A stretch of 64,000 bases of DNA from Chloroflexota bacterium (GTDB lineage Bacteria > Chloroflexota > UBA11872). Position numbers and translations under genes: made by a program. The notes beneath the pieces are model-generated. The model saw only the letters and a list, made by a program, of their open reading frames with translations, was not told the DNA's origin and made no database searches. Positions 25,674 through 34,374 of the stretch are shown here, piece by piece (position 1 is the stretch's first letter; every line of letters begins with the position of its first letter). Location of the stretch: positions 1-64,000 of the forward strand of contig JAJDZU010000004.1 in the NCBI GenBank assembly GCA_022824495.1, in the 5' to 3' direction.

Positions 25674-28112
25674 TTATGTCAAGTCCAGCGGGTCGGCGTC
25701 CAGTGTCCAGCCGCCGTGAAAGAGCGGGAGCGCTTTCTCCGCGTCGGCGCCTTGCAAGAGCAGCTGCCACTGGTACTGGCCGCGCTGCCGGTAGATGAAG
25801 GCCGGGGCTGGTCCGAGCACGTCGATGTCGAGCGGGGAGCCGGCGGCGAGGACCGTATTGAGTTCGCGCCGCGCGCGTCTAGCTTCTTCTTCGGCTCGCG
25901 TCTCGCTGGCGTGGCCGAAGGAGGCCTTGATGAGTGGGCGCAATGGCGGTAGACCCTCCACGCGTCGTTGCTCTATCTCGGTTTGGAAGAAACGGGTGTA
26001 GCTTCCAGTTTGCAGGGCCTGGATGACGTGGTGGTGGGGCATGATCGTTTGCACGACTGTTTGTGTACCGGCTTCGCCGCCGGTCGCGAGATGTCGTAAA
26101 CGCGACAACGTCAGAAACACCCGTTCAGGCGCCAGGAAGTCGGGAAACTGTAGCCCGATGTCGGCCTGCACAATGCCCAGCAGGTCGGCCCGAAGGCGCT
26201 TGCCGTAGCCCAGCAGGCGCTGGGTGCCCACCAGGATGTGTATCGCGCCTTGCTCATAGGCCGTGACGTCGGCGTCCATCTCGTGCGCCGGCCGGTCGCT
26301 GTCAATGCGGGCCACGACCGCGCGCGGCAGCAGGTGCGCTACCGCCTCGGCCACGGCTTCGCTGCCGTAGCCCCAGAGGCGCAGGCGGTCGCCCTCACAG
26401 ACCGGGCACCAGCGCGGCACGGGGCCCCGCCAGTTGCAGATGTGACAGACGATCTGGCGCGTCTGGCGATGCTGGACCAGCCCCGTGCTGCATCGCGGGC
26501 ACTCGAAGACGTGGGCGCAGGTTCGGCAGATTGTCAGCGCGGCCATGCCGCGCCGGTTGACGTAAAGGACGGCTCGGCCCTCGCCAACCAGGGTTTCGCG
26601 CAACGCTTCGTAGAGCGGGCGCGAAATCGCGTCGTATCGGCCCACAGTCGGCGCCCTGCGCGTGTCAACGACTTCCGCGTCGCGCGATGATCGGCGTATT
26701 TCGGAGCGGCGCTCCCGGTCGTCCTGCAGTCGCGTCAATCGCATCGGGGATCCGGCGGTGACGAGGTGCGCCTGGCCGGATTCCACGGCGTGAAAGGTCG
26801 ACACGCGCGGGGTCTCGGTGCCGAGTAGCAGCGGACAGCGGAAGAGTTCCGCAAGCTTCGCGGCGCAGACCGGGACGTGGTACCTCGGCGCGACGCGGTT
26901 CTTGTGGCCGGCGTCCTCTTCGCGGTCCACGATCACCAGGCCCAGGCGGGTCAGCGGCGCGAACGTGGCGTCGCGAGTGCCGACCAGCAAGTCGACCTCA
27001 CCGGCCCGTAACGAGCGCCAGAGCGAGACGCGCTGGGCCGGCGTGCGGGCGCGGGTTGCGTCAGCCACGGTTCCGTTAACCCGCGCGGCCAGCCATTCGG
27101 CCAGTTCGGCGGCGGTAGACGCGTCCGGCGCCACGACAAGGGCCTGGCGCTCCCGCGCGGCCATGCGACCAGCGGCGGCGGCGTAGAGCATCCAGCGATC
27201 GGTCTCCGTGCCCTGGACCACCAGCATTTCCGTCGTGTCGGCTTCCAGCGAAGCCTCAATCTGCGACCAGGCAGCTGGTTCGGGCGTTGGGCCGTCGGGC
27301 AGCCCGTTGTCCGATCCATGCACGAGATAGGTGGCCGACCAGCGTTTCTCGATCCGCGCCAGGCCGCGCGCGACCAAACCCTCAAGTGATGATCCGGTAG
27401 CCGAGACCTCGCGTAGGGCCCGGGCGACCGGTACCGGCTCATCGGCGCGGGTCAGGTGCTCCCAGAGCGCCCGTTGCTTGGGGGCGCGCTTGAGCAAGTC
27501 GGACGGCAATTCACCGTTAGGCGGGGGCAGGGCTACGGCAAAGCGCTCGGCCGCCGGCTCCGGCAGGCGCAGGCTGACGTGACGCTCCACTAGCCCCAGG
27601 CGCACCAGACGGGCCACGCCGCGCGTGGCCGCGGTCTTGCCAAGCTGGCTATGCAGGGCGGCCTGGGACAGGGATTCACGCTGGTGCAAGCAGTCGAAAA
27701 CCCGCTGTTCGCTCGGCGCCAGGTTCGCCGGCGGCTCCTTGGGGCTGACGGCCGTAAACGTGGCATGGAGATGGTTGGCGAGACGCGGCGGTCCCACCAG
27801 GTCAAGGGACGCTCGTAGCGGAGCCCCGTAGCGCGCGGCCACCCAGCGCGCGAGGACCAGTTGTCGGGAGCCGATCAATGGCGGGTCCCAGACCAGTTGC
27901 AGCAGGTCGCGTGTCTCCTCGACCGGGGAGGTTGCGTCCAGCGCCGTGACTATCCCCGGGAGTTGCCGTGCGCCGAACGGCGCCATCACCAATTGGCCGG
28001 GGCGCAGCTTGCCCCGCAGGTCGTCCGGCACGCTGTAGTGAAACGTGTGATCGCCGCGCACGTCGCCGGCCGCCACGATGACTTCGGCGTAGGCGGGCGC
28101 CCTCGGGTGCAC
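25674..28112 (-). CDS. priA: Primosomal protein N' (PriA), helicase motifs degenerate
   Basis: An 812-aa replication-restart protein. The N-terminal DNA-binding part (Y-A-E-V-I-V, then G-Q-L-V-M-A-P-F-G) and all eight zinc cysteines (529/532, 538/541, 556/559, 569/572) are kept. The ATPase motifs are not: Walker A is G-T-E-T-D-R-W-M near residue 301 instead of G-x-T-G-S-G-K-T, the D-E-E-H box is D-R-E-E-D-A-G-H, and the Q-V-x-G-R-A-G-R motif is L-R-H-L-A-T-G-G. This protein probably binds forks and zinc but does not unwind DNA, as proposed for actinobacterial PriA. It starts with GTG at 28112, between gmk and def. Confidence 0.92.
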   Translation of the reverse strand: MHPRAPAYAEVIVAAGDVRGDHTFHYSVPDDLRGKLRPGQLVMAPFGARQLPGIVTALDATSPVEETRDLLQLVWDPPLIGSRQLVLARWVAARYGAPLRASLDLVGPPRLANHLHATFTAVSPKEPPANLAPSEQRVFDCLHQRESLSQAALHSQLGKTAATRGVARLVRLGLVERHVSLRLPEPAAERFAVALPPPNGELPSDLLKRAPKQRALWEHLTRADEPVPVARALREVSATGSSLEGLVARGLARIEKRWSATYLVHGSDNGLPDGPTPEPAAWSQIEASLEADTTEMLVVQGTETDRWMLYAAAAGRMAARERQALVVAPDASTAAELAEWLAARVNGTVADATRARTPAQRVSLWRSLRAGEVDLLVGTRDATFAPLTRLGLVIVDREEDAGHKNRVAPRYHVPVCAAKLAELFRCPLLLGTETPRVSTFHAVESGQAHLVTAGSPMRLTRLQDDRERRSEIRRSSRDAEVVDTRRAPTVGRYDAISRPLYEALRETLVGEGRAVLYVNRRGMAALTICRTCAHVFECPRCSTGLVQHRQTRQIVCHICNWRGPVPRWCPVCEGDRLRLWGYGSEAVAEAVAHLLPRAVVARIDSDRPAHEMDADVTAYEQGAIHILVGTQRLLGYGKRLRADLLGIVQADIGLQFPDFLAPERVFLTLSRLRHLATGGEAGTQTVVQTIMPHHHVIQALQTGSYTRFFQTEIEQRRVEGLPPLRPLIKASFGHASETRAEEEARRARRELNTVLAAGSPLDIDVLGPAPAFIYRQRGQYQWQLLLQGADAEKALPLFHGGWTLDADPLDLT

Positions 28113-28115
28113 TGG

Positions 28116-28772
28116 CTAGTCCCGGAGTCGTACCGGGCTCAACGCGGCCGCCACCGCCGTTCGCTCTGCTGTCCGGCGGACCGAGGTCACGATCTCCCAT
28201 ACGCGGTCGGCCGCACGCTCCAGGTCGCCGGTCGTGTTTACGACGCGAAAGTCGGCCTCCTCGGCAAACGACAGCTCGTAGTCGCGCATGGCGGCAATGC
28301 GGCGCTCAATCTCCTTTGGGGACTCGGTGGCGCGGGAGCGCATGCGCCGCTCGGCCTCTTCCGGAGAGGGCGGCTCCACGAAGATGGCGATGGCGCCCGG
28401 ATGGCGCCGCTTCAGCTCGCGTGCGCCCTGCACGTCCAGGCGAAGCATCACGTCCCGACCGGCCAGCAGCGGCTCGCACACCTGGTGAATGGGGGTGCCG
28501 TAGCGCCGGCCGTAGACGGTTGCCGTCTCCAAAAACCAGCCGTTTACCAAGCGATTCTCGAATTCCGCCTCGGTCAGAAAGAAGTGTTCGATACCGTCGC
28601 GCTCACCCTCGCGCGGCGCGCGCGTCAGGGCCGTGATGGCGAAGGCCAGGTCCACGCCGCGTTCGCGTAATACGCCGATCACCGAGTCCTTGCCGGCGCC
28701 GGAGGGGGCAGTGACGAGAAACAGCAGGCCGCTGCGCGGCGAATCTGTCGCAGGTGACACGCGTCGCGACAT
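28116..28772 (-). CDS. gmk: Guanylate kinase
   Basis: A 218-aa kinase that converts GMP to GDP with ATP. The P-loop reads A-P-S-G-A-G-K-D-S, with Asp where Ser or Thr is usual, a variant also familiar from PhnN-type kinases. The GMP-binding segments L-T-R-A-P-R-x-G-E and Y-G-R-R-Y-G-T-P are intact, and D-V-Q-G-A is present. The C-terminus extends about 20 residues past the usual end. It sits between prmC and priA. rpoZ and coaBC, which often separate gmk from priA, are absent. Confidence 0.92.
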   Translation of the reverse strand: MSRRVSPATDSPRSGLLFLVTAPSGAGKDSVIGVLRERGVDLAFAITALTRAPREGERDGIEHFFLTEAEFENRLVNGWFLETATVYGRRYGTPIHQVCEPLLAGRDVMLRLDVQGARELKRRHPGAIAIFVEPPSPEEAERRMRSRATESPKEIERRIAAMRDYELSFAEEADFRVVNTTGDLERAADRVWEIVTSVRRTAERTAVAAALSPVRLRD

Positions 28773-28809
28773 CCTCCCGTATGCAGGGACCGCAAACAGC
28801 AGCCTGCGC

Positions 28810-29667
28810 TCAGCTTACGCGGGTGCCGGTGACGACGCGCGGATGGCCCGCGAGGTCTCGATGCACAGCCGTCTGTTCGAATCCCGCGCCAATTAACAGC
28901 GCCGCCATCGACTCCGCCTGACCCAGGCCGATCTCGAACGCGGCCGCCCTTGCCTTGCCGCGTCCAGCTTGAGCAACGACCTTTCGAATCACACTCAAAC
29001 CATCAGTCCCTGCGATCACCGCCGCCCTGGGTTCCCAGCGCGAAATTTCCGGCTGCAGCGTGCGTAGCTCCGCAGACGAGATGTAGGGCAGGTTGGCGAA
29101 CACGACGGCGTCCTGCAGGTTCACGCCCGCGGCACCGTCGGTCAGGCAGAGCTTCACTCGATCCGCCAGTCGCAGGCGTTGCGCGTTGTCAGCGGCCACC
29201 TGCAAAGCAGCCGGCGAACTATCGGTACCGACCACCCACCGTCCGGGCCGCTCGTCGGCCAGGGCCAGGGCAATGGCCCCGCTGCCGGTCCCAATATCCA
29301 CTGCTCTGGCGCAAGGGCTTGCGTCCCACAGGTGCAGACCAACCTCGACCAGCAACTCGGTCTCCGGCCGGGGAATCAGCACATCCCGGTTCACCGCGAT
29401 GTCCAGCCGCCGGAACGCCTTGGTTCCGGTGATGTAGGCCACCGGCTCACGCCGCTCACGACGTTGCGCCGCGGCTTCGATCGCTCGCAGATCCTCATGA
29501 CCGAGCTCAGCGTCCGATCGCAGCACAACCTGTTCGGGAGTAATCCCAAGCACATGCCCGATCAGAACATTGGCGTCCAGCGCCGGCGAAGCGACGCCTG
29601 CCATGCGCAGCCGCGCGATCACCGCGCGGCGCAAATCCGCGAGCGAGTTAGCCAGCGCCGTCGGCAA
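28810..29667 (-). CDS. prmC: Peptide chain release factor N(5)-glutamine methyltransferase
   Basis: A 285-aa enzyme that methylates the glutamine of the GGQ motif in release factors. The N-terminal helical domain contains Y-I-T-G-x-K-x-F, with R-P-E-T-E-L-L-V and the SAM motif [10 protein letters not shown] near residue 120. The catalytic N-P-P-Y is N-L-P-Y here, a substitution also seen in relatives. TTG at 29667 gives a 20-bp overlap with prfA, its substrate gene. Confidence 0.93.
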   Translation of the reverse strand: MPTALANSLADLRRAVIARLRMAGVASPALDANVLIGHVLGITPEQVVLRSDAELGHEDLRAIEAAAQRRERREPVAYITGTKAFRRLDIAVNRDVLIPRPETELLVEVGLHLWDASPCARAVDIGTGSGAIALALADERPGRWVVGTDSSPAALQVAADNAQRLRLADRVKLCLTDGAAGVNLQDAVVFANLPYISSAELRTLQPEISRWEPRAAVIAGTDGLSVIRKVVAQAGRGKARAAAFEIGLGQAESMAALLIGAGFEQTAVHRDLAGHPRVVTGTRVS

Positions 29668-30724
29668 GCCCCGCCAGTTCGCGGTCCCGCTCGGCCTGTC
29701 GCAGCGGGTCGACCAGCCGGTCGAGGTTCCCGTCCAGGATTGACGGCAGGTTATGGACGGTCAGGCCCACGCGGTGGTCGGTGATCCGATCCTGCGGGAA
29801 GTTGTAGGTACGAATCTTCTCGCTGCGGTCGCCGCTGCCGATCTGGTCGCGTCGCGCCTGCCCTCGCTCGGCCGCCTGGCGTTCGCGTTCCTGTTCCAGC
29901 AGGCGCGCCCGCAACACCTGCATGGCCTTCACTCGATTCTGCAACTGCGACTTCTCGTCCTGGATGCTGACCACGGTGTTGGTCGGCAGGTGCGTGACCC
30001 GAACGGCGGAGTCCGTGGTATTCACACTCTGGCCGCCGTGACCGCTCGAGCGAAAGACGTCCACCCTGACGTCGGACTCGGGGATCTCGATATCGATTTC
30101 TTCGGCTTCCGGCAACACGGCCACGCTGGCCGCCGAGGTATGGATACGGCCGCCGGCCTCCGTGACCGGCACGCGTTGCACGCGGTGCACGCCGCTCTCG
30201 AAGCGGAACGCGCCGAAGGCCTGGGCGCCGACGACGCGCAGGATGCCTTCCTTGATGCCGCCGCGGTCGGTGCCGCTCACGGTCAACGGCTCCACTTTGA
30301 GACGCAGTTGCTCGGCGTAGCGCGAATACATGCGCAGCAGGTCACCCGCGAACAGCGCCGCCTCCTCGCCACCAGTCCCCGCGCGGACCTCCACGATCGC
30401 GTTGCGCGCATCATCCGGGTTGTCGCTGACAAGCACTTCAACGGCCCGTTCCCGGATCTCCGCGATCACGGCCCGCGCCTCGTCCAGTTCGTCGCGCGCC
30501 AGCTCCACAAGCTCGGGATCCGACGACTCAAGCAGTTCGCGAGCCTCGCTCACTCGCTCGTGGGCTTCCGTCAACTCGTCATGCAGCCGCGCCGCCGTCT
30601 CCAGTTGGGCCATCTCGCGGCCCACGCTCGCCAGGCGCCGTGGGTCAAGCGCTCCGCCGGCGGAGGCAAGTTCCGAGGTCAGCTCGTCGTAGCGGCGACG
30701 CGCCTCGGCCAGCCGGTCAATCAT
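29648..30724 (-). CDS. prfA: Peptide chain release factor 1
   Basis: A 358-aa factor that reads UAA and UAG and releases the finished chain. The catalytic [15 protein letters not shown] is near residue 235. The N-terminal coiled-coil domain and G-T-G-G-E-E-A are as in RF1. The first 8 nt overlap the DUF1385 gene and the last 20 overlap prmC, so the trio is translationally coupled. Confidence 0.96.
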   Translation of the reverse strand: MIDRLAEARRRYDELTSELASAGGALDPRRLASVGREMAQLETAARLHDELTEAHERVSEARELLESSDPELVELARDELDEARAVIAEIRERAVEVLVSDNPDDARNAIVEVRAGTGGEEAALFAGDLLRMYSRYAEQLRLKVEPLTVSGTDRGGIKEGILRVVGAQAFGAFRFESGVHRVQRVPVTEAGGRIHTSAASVAVLPEAEEIDIEIPESDVRVDVFRSSGHGGQSVNTTDSAVRVTHLPTNTVVSIQDEKSQLQNRVKAMQVLRARLLEQERERQAAERGQARRDQIGSGDRSEKIRTYNFPQDRITDHRVGLTVHNLPSILDGNLDRLVDPLRQAERDRELAGLADGAG

Positions 30725-31697
30725 CGACGACGACCGCCTTCACAGTGGCCGGCCGCAACTCGGCCAACGAGTCCTCGCGCGCCAGCACGTGATCCATGGC
30801 CGTGATGGCCACCTCGAGTTGATCGTCATCGGGCTCGCGCGTGGTCATTTTCTGGAACCACATGCCGGGTTTGGATGCCCAGCGGGCAATGGCGAGACCC
30901 TGGTAGCGGGCCGTAAGCATGATGTACTCGTAGCCGACGCCCGCGATCAGCGGCAGCAGCACGATGCGGGACACGACCCGAACCGCCATCGGCGGGCGCC
31001 CCAGCAGCGCAAAGACGATGATCGAGATCGCCACCAGCGTGACGATGAACGACGTCCCGCAGCGCGGGTGCGCCAGGCCAAACCGCCGCACGTTCGGCAC
31101 GGTCAGTTGCTCTCCTGCCTCCAGGGTATTGATGGTCTTGTGCTCGGCGCCGTGATACATCCACACCCGCCGGATATCGGGCATCAGGCCGATCAGTGCG
31201 ATGTAGGTCACGAACACCGCCATCCGCACGCCGCCCTCGATCACGTTGCTGAGAAAGTCGGACTCGACCAGGCCGTCCGTGAATGACGTCAATACCAGCG
31301 GGAGCACGAAGAACAGCGCCACGCCGATCACCAGCCCGATCACCATGCTGCCGGTCATCATCCCGCCGGCAGCGCCTCCTGGGCCTTCGTCCTGCTCTTC
31401 CTCCTCGGCCAGTTGCACGTTGGCCGAGAAGTTGAGCGCCCGCAGACCAATGGCCAGCATTTCCCACAACGCCACCATGCCGCGCACGAACGGGACCCGC
31501 CGCAGCCGTTGCGAGAGCCTGTTGGGATCAAGCTCCTCGGCCTTCAGCACGATGTGCCCGGCCGGATGCCGCACCGCCGTGGCGGCCGACCGGCGGCCGC
31601 GCATCATCACGCCTTCCAGCACGGCCTGGCCGCCGTAGTTGATGCGCAGTTCGTTGCTGTCGTCGGACGACGCGGAATGTGGAACCGGGGTGCTCAT
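30717..31697 (-). CDS. DUF1385 domain protein (YqhQ-like)
   Basis: A 326-aa membrane protein of the DUF1385 family. It starts with the family signature [14 protein letters not shown] near residue 20, has P-F-V-R-G, four to five hydrophobic helices between residues 110 and 270, and H-G-A-E-H-K-T-I and H-P-R-C-G-T-S-F. The neighbouring rpmE, prfA and prmC are its usual partners in Firmicutes and Chloroflexi. Biochemical role unknown. Confidence 0.9.
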   Translation of the reverse strand: MSTPVPHSASSDDSNELRINYGGQAVLEGVMMRGRRSAATAVRHPAGHIVLKAEELDPNRLSQRLRRVPFVRGMVALWEMLAIGLRALNFSANVQLAEEEEQDEGPGGAAGGMMTGSMVIGLVIGVALFFVLPLVLTSFTDGLVESDFLSNVIEGGVRMAVFVTYIALIGLMPDIRRVWMYHGAEHKTINTLEAGEQLTVPNVRRFGLAHPRCGTSFIVTLVAISIIVFALLGRPPMAVRVVSRIVLLPLIAGVGYEYIMLTARYQGLAIARWASKPGMWFQKMTTREPDDDQLEVAITAMDHVLAREDSLAELRPATVKAVVVDD

Positions 31698-31736
31698 CCG
31701 GGAAACACGGCGGTGCTCAGCCGCCCTTGGGACGAT

Positions 31737-31943
31737 CTAGCCGCGGGATCTGCGACGGCGCCGCTCGAATCGCTCCACCTGACCGGTCGAGTCAACCAGC
31801 CGTTGCTGACCCGTATAGAACGGGTGGCAACTGGAGCACACGTCCACGTGGATCGAGGATGTCGTTGCGCGCGTTTCGAACAAGTTGCCGCAGGAGCAAG
31901 TCACGCGGCAGTCCATGTAGTCGGGATGGATATCGGGGTTCAA
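31737..31943 (-). CDS. rpmE: 50S ribosomal protein bL31
   Basis: A 68-aa ribosomal protein with N-P-D-I-H-P-x-Y at the start and a zinc ribbon C-x-C ... C-S-S-C-H-P-F-Y-T-G, the C+ zinc-binding form. It starts with TTG at 31943, preceded by GGAGG. It is the first gene of the rpmE-to-rpe operon. Confidence 0.95.
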   Translation of the reverse strand: MNPDIHPDYMDCRVTCSCGNLFETRATTSSIHVDVCSSCHPFYTGQQRLVDSTGQVERFERRRRRSRG

Positions 31944-31972
31944 CGTTTGGGGCCTCCGTCGGTCACGGCTCT

Positions 31973-31978
31973 AGTATA
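31973..31978 (-). promoter_or_regulatory. Possible -10 element upstream of rpmE
   Basis: TATACT on the minus strand lies 30 bp before the rpmE start in the gap after the WecA-like gene. No good -35 hexamer is found 16-18 bp further upstream, so this is weak. Confidence 0.3.
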
Positions 31979-32016
31979 GGTTCGACCACGCCACCGCCCT
32001 ACGGACTTCGACGGGG

Positions 32017-33030
32017 CTAGCGGCGGGGGATGCCGCGACGCCGCGGCGCCCGGCTCAGCACCGCCAGCAGCACGCCCAGGAAGGCCGCAAGGCCCGCGAA
32101 CGCGAAAATCTTGTCCAGTCGCTCCACCAGGAGCGCGATCACGCCCAGTACTCCCGCCAGCGCGTAGTACATCAGCGCGATGGCCGGCTGTGGCACGCCC
32201 GCCTCCCAGAGCCGGTGATGCAGGTGCTCGGCGTCTCGTTCGGCAAAGCGGCGACCGCTGGCCAACCGCCGCCCGATGGACCAGGCGATGTCGAGAATCG
32301 GAACGCCAAGCACCAGGATCGCCGTGGCCAGTTTGGCTGGACCCATGATGGCGATTACGGCCAGCGCAAAGCCCAGGAAGTGGGAGCCGGCGTCGCCCAT
32401 GATGATGCTTGACCGGTAGGCGTTGAACGGCAGAAAGCCGAGGACGACAGCCACCAGTACCAGCGCCAGCGTCGCGGTTTCCGGCAGGCCCAGCCGCAAC
32501 GACAGGGCGATCAGCACGATGGCCGCGATCGTCACGACCCCGCCGGCCAGCCCGTCCAGTCCGTCCACGAAGTTGATGGCATTCATCATTCCGGTAATCC
32601 AGAACAGGGTGAACGGGATCACGATCGCGATGTGCAGCAGCACGACGCCCGCCTCGAAGGGATTGCTCACCGCATCGATACGGACGCCGAACACCAGCGG
32701 CACGGCCGCCGCCGCCAGTTGGGCCAGGAACTTGTCGCGCGGACGCATCCCGCGAAGGTCGTCCACGACGATGAAGACCACCAGCAGCGTCGCCCCGAGC
32801 AGCAGCCCCAGGGTCGGTCCATCCAACGGCCAGGCCACCACCAGCACCGTGATCACGAATGCCGCGTACATCGCTACCCCGCCCAACCTGGGGACCGGCA
32901 CGGCGTGGATGCGCGCGGCTCCCGGTCTGTCCATCCAGCCCTGCCGGGCGGCGAGCGTCCGAACGCCCAGCGTGAAGACGAGCGCCAGCGGCGCGCCGAT
33001 CGCCAGCGCCAGCCAGTTCAGATCAGCCAC
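32017..33030 (-). CDS. WecA/TagO-type undecaprenyl-phosphate sugar-1-phosphate transferase (MraY family)
   Basis: A 337-aa polytopic membrane enzyme that joins a UDP-amino-sugar phosphate to undecaprenyl phosphate to start a surface polymer. It has P-R-L-G-G-V-A near residue 47, D-D-L-R-G near residue 90, the catalytic N-F-V-D-G-L-D-G-L-A-G near residue 152, I-M-G-D-A-G-S near residue 210 and H-L-H-H-R near residue 270. The histidine-rich loop fits WecA/TagO better than MraY. GTG start at 33030. It diverges from rpsU. Confidence 0.9.
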   Translation of the reverse strand: MADLNWLALAIGAPLALVFTLGVRTLAARQGWMDRPGAARIHAVPVPRLGGVAMYAAFVITVLVVAWPLDGPTLGLLLGATLLVVFIVVDDLRGMRPRDKFLAQLAAAAVPLVFGVRIDAVSNPFEAGVVLLHIAIVIPFTLFWITGMMNAINFVDGLDGLAGGVVTIAAIVLIALSLRLGLPETATLALVLVAVVLGFLPFNAYRSSIIMGDAGSHFLGFALAVIAIMGPAKLATAILVLGVPILDIAWSIGRRLASGRRFAERDAEHLHHRLWEAGVPQPAIALMYYALAGVLGVIALLVERLDKIFAFAGLAAFLGVLLAVLSRAPRRRGIPRR

Positions 33031-33060
33031 GGCGGACGCCTACCGCGAAACCGGTCTTTG

Positions 33061-33090
33061 TTGACCCGGTATTTCGGCGCCGCATATACT
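33061..33090 (+). promoter_or_regulatory. Sigma-70-type promoter for the rpsU operon
   Basis: TTGACC at 33061-33066 and TATACT at 33085-33090 are 18 bp apart, each matching 5 of 6 consensus bases. Transcription should begin near 33097, leaving a leader of about 125 nt before rpsU. This is the best promoter by eye in the window. Confidence 0.65.
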
Positions 33091-33105
33091 CAAACCAGTT
33101 AGCGG

Positions 33106-33198
33106 GGTGGCGGGTCATCACCAGGAGGCGCCTGACCGAAATCGCGCGGCCCGGTTGACCAACCCGCCAGCACCCGCCCGTACGGCGGGTTTCGTTTT
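33106..33198 (+). terminator. Terminator-like hairpin in the rpsU leader with alternative pairing
   Basis: ACCCGCC at 33172-33178 pairs with GGCGGGT at 33184-33190 around a 5-nt loop and is followed by TTCGTTTT, which looks like an intrinsic terminator or attenuator between promoter and rpsU. A second ACCCGCC at 33162-33168 and an upstream GGTGGCGGGT at 33106-33115 can pair with each other or with the terminator arm, giving mutually exclusive folds. Confidence 0.5.
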
Positions 33199-33221
33199 GC
33201 CCGTCCGAATTGGGGGGTTCA

Positions 33222-33437
33222 TTGGTTCATATCACGATCGGCGCGAACGAGAGCTTTGATGCGGCACTGCGCCGTTTCAACAAGAAGGTGCAGCAAGAGG
33301 GCATTATCACCGAGACTCGGCGCCGGAAGGCGTACGACAAGCCCAGCGTGCTGCGCAAGAAGAAGGAAGCCACCAAGCGCCGCAAGGCCCGGCGGGCGGC
33401 CATGAAGGCGGCCGAAGCCGAGGCCCGCGCCCTTTAG
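33222..33437 (+). CDS. rpsU: 30S ribosomal protein bS21
   Basis: A 71-aa basic protein with S-F-D-A-A-L-R-R-F-x-K-K-V-Q and Y-D-K-P-S-V-x-R-K-K-K, typical of S21. TTG at 33222 was chosen because a run of six G at 33212-33217 can serve as ribosome-binding site and the protein then starts V-H-I-T; TTG at 33210 adds four residues. First gene of a plus-strand run with yqeY, ybeY and ispE. Confidence 0.92.
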   Translation: MVHITIGANESFDAALRRFNKKVQQEGIITETRRRKAYDKPSVLRKKKEATKRRKARRAAMKAAEAEARAL

Positions 33438-33458
33438 CCAACGTAGTACCAGCCCCGC

Positions 33459-33914
33459 ATGGCGTTAATCGACCGCCTCACCGGGGATTTGCGAGCGGCG
33501 CAGCGCGGCGGTGATGCCGATCGTGTCCGTGTGCTGCGCACGCTCATCTCCCAGATCAAGTACGAGGCCAAGGAATCCGGCGCATCCACCGATGACGCCC
33601 TGGTCGTTCGTGTCATCCAGCGCGACATCCGCCGGCGCGACGAAGCTATCCAACTTTATGTCAACGGCGACCGCCCCGAGCAGGCCGACACCGAACGAGC
33701 CGAGCGCGCCATCATCAGCGCCTACCAGCCCGACGAGATCGACAGCGCCGCCATGGAGGCCATCGCCCGCGCGGTGATCGAGGAAGTCGGCGCCACCAGC
33801 CGCCGGGACATGGGCAAAGTCATGCGCCCCCTGATGGCTCGACTGCGCGAACAGGGAACGGTCGACGGCCGCGCGGTGAATGCGCTCGTTGGCGAACTCC
33901 TCAGCCAGGGCTAA
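33459..33914 (+). CDS. GatB/YqeY domain protein
   Basis: A 151-aa helical protein of the YqeY family, related to the tRNA-binding tail of GatB, the amidotransferase that makes Gln-tRNA from Glu-tRNA. The phrases V-L-R-T-L-I-S-Q-I-K, R-R-D-E-A-I-x-x-Y and G-A-T-S-R-R-D-M-G-K-V-M are typical. It usually follows rpsU, as here. A link to the nearby tRNA-Gln gene is tempting but unproven. Its end overlaps ybeY by 35 nt. Confidence 0.9.
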   Translation: MALIDRLTGDLRAAQRGGDADRVRVLRTLISQIKYEAKESGASTDDALVVRVIQRDIRRRDEAIQLYVNGDRPEQADTERAERAIISAYQPDEIDSAAMEAIARAVIEEVGATSRRDMGKVMRPLMARLREQGTVDGRAVNALVGELLSQG

Positions 33915-34374
33915 CCCGCCTGCGGGCGCGGAGCCCCATCTGCGCATCGATCCCGGCGACGGATTGGCCTTGCCCTCCAACTTGGGCCCGCTCCTGGCAT
34001 CGATTACCGCCGCGGTTGAGCGCGAGGCAGGGCTGACCGGGCGCGTTGCCCTGCGCCTGACTGACGACGCGGACATGGCCCGCCTCAACCGGAGGTTTGC
34101 CGGCAAGTCCGCTCCCACGGATGTCCTGGCGTTCCCCAGCGGCGATCGACAGCGTCCCGGCGACGTGGCGATCTCGCTGGAGCGCGTGCAAGCCCAGGCC
34201 GCCGCCTACGGACACAGCGTCGAGCGCGAATTCGGCTACCTGCTCACGCACGCGCTGCTGCACCTGGCCGGTCTGGGTCACGAAGACGACGCGCGCCGGC
34301 ATGAGATGCGGCGAGTCGAGGAATCGGTCATGGCTTCTGTGGGCTTGCCGCGCACCCCTCAGATCGTCGAGTGA
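33880..34374 (+). CDS. ybeY: Endoribonuclease YbeY
   Basis: A 164-aa zinc-dependent RNase needed for 16S rRNA 3'-end maturation and ribosome quality control. The metal site appears as H-A-L-L-H-L-A-G-L-G-H-E-D near residue 126, a close variant of H-G-x-L-H-L-x-G-Y-D-H. T-D-V-L-A-F-P is also present. ATG at 33880 overlaps the YqeY gene by 35 nt; no other good start is seen. Its stop overlaps the ispE start by 4 nt (GTGA). Confidence 0.92.
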   Translation: MRSLANSSARANPPAGAEPHLRIDPGDGLALPSNLGPLLASITAAVEREAGLTGRVALRLTDDADMARLNRRFAGKSAPTDVLAFPSGDRQRPGDVAISLERVQAQAAAYGHSVEREFGYLLTHALLHLAGLGHEDDARRHEMRRVEESVMASVGLPRTPQIVE

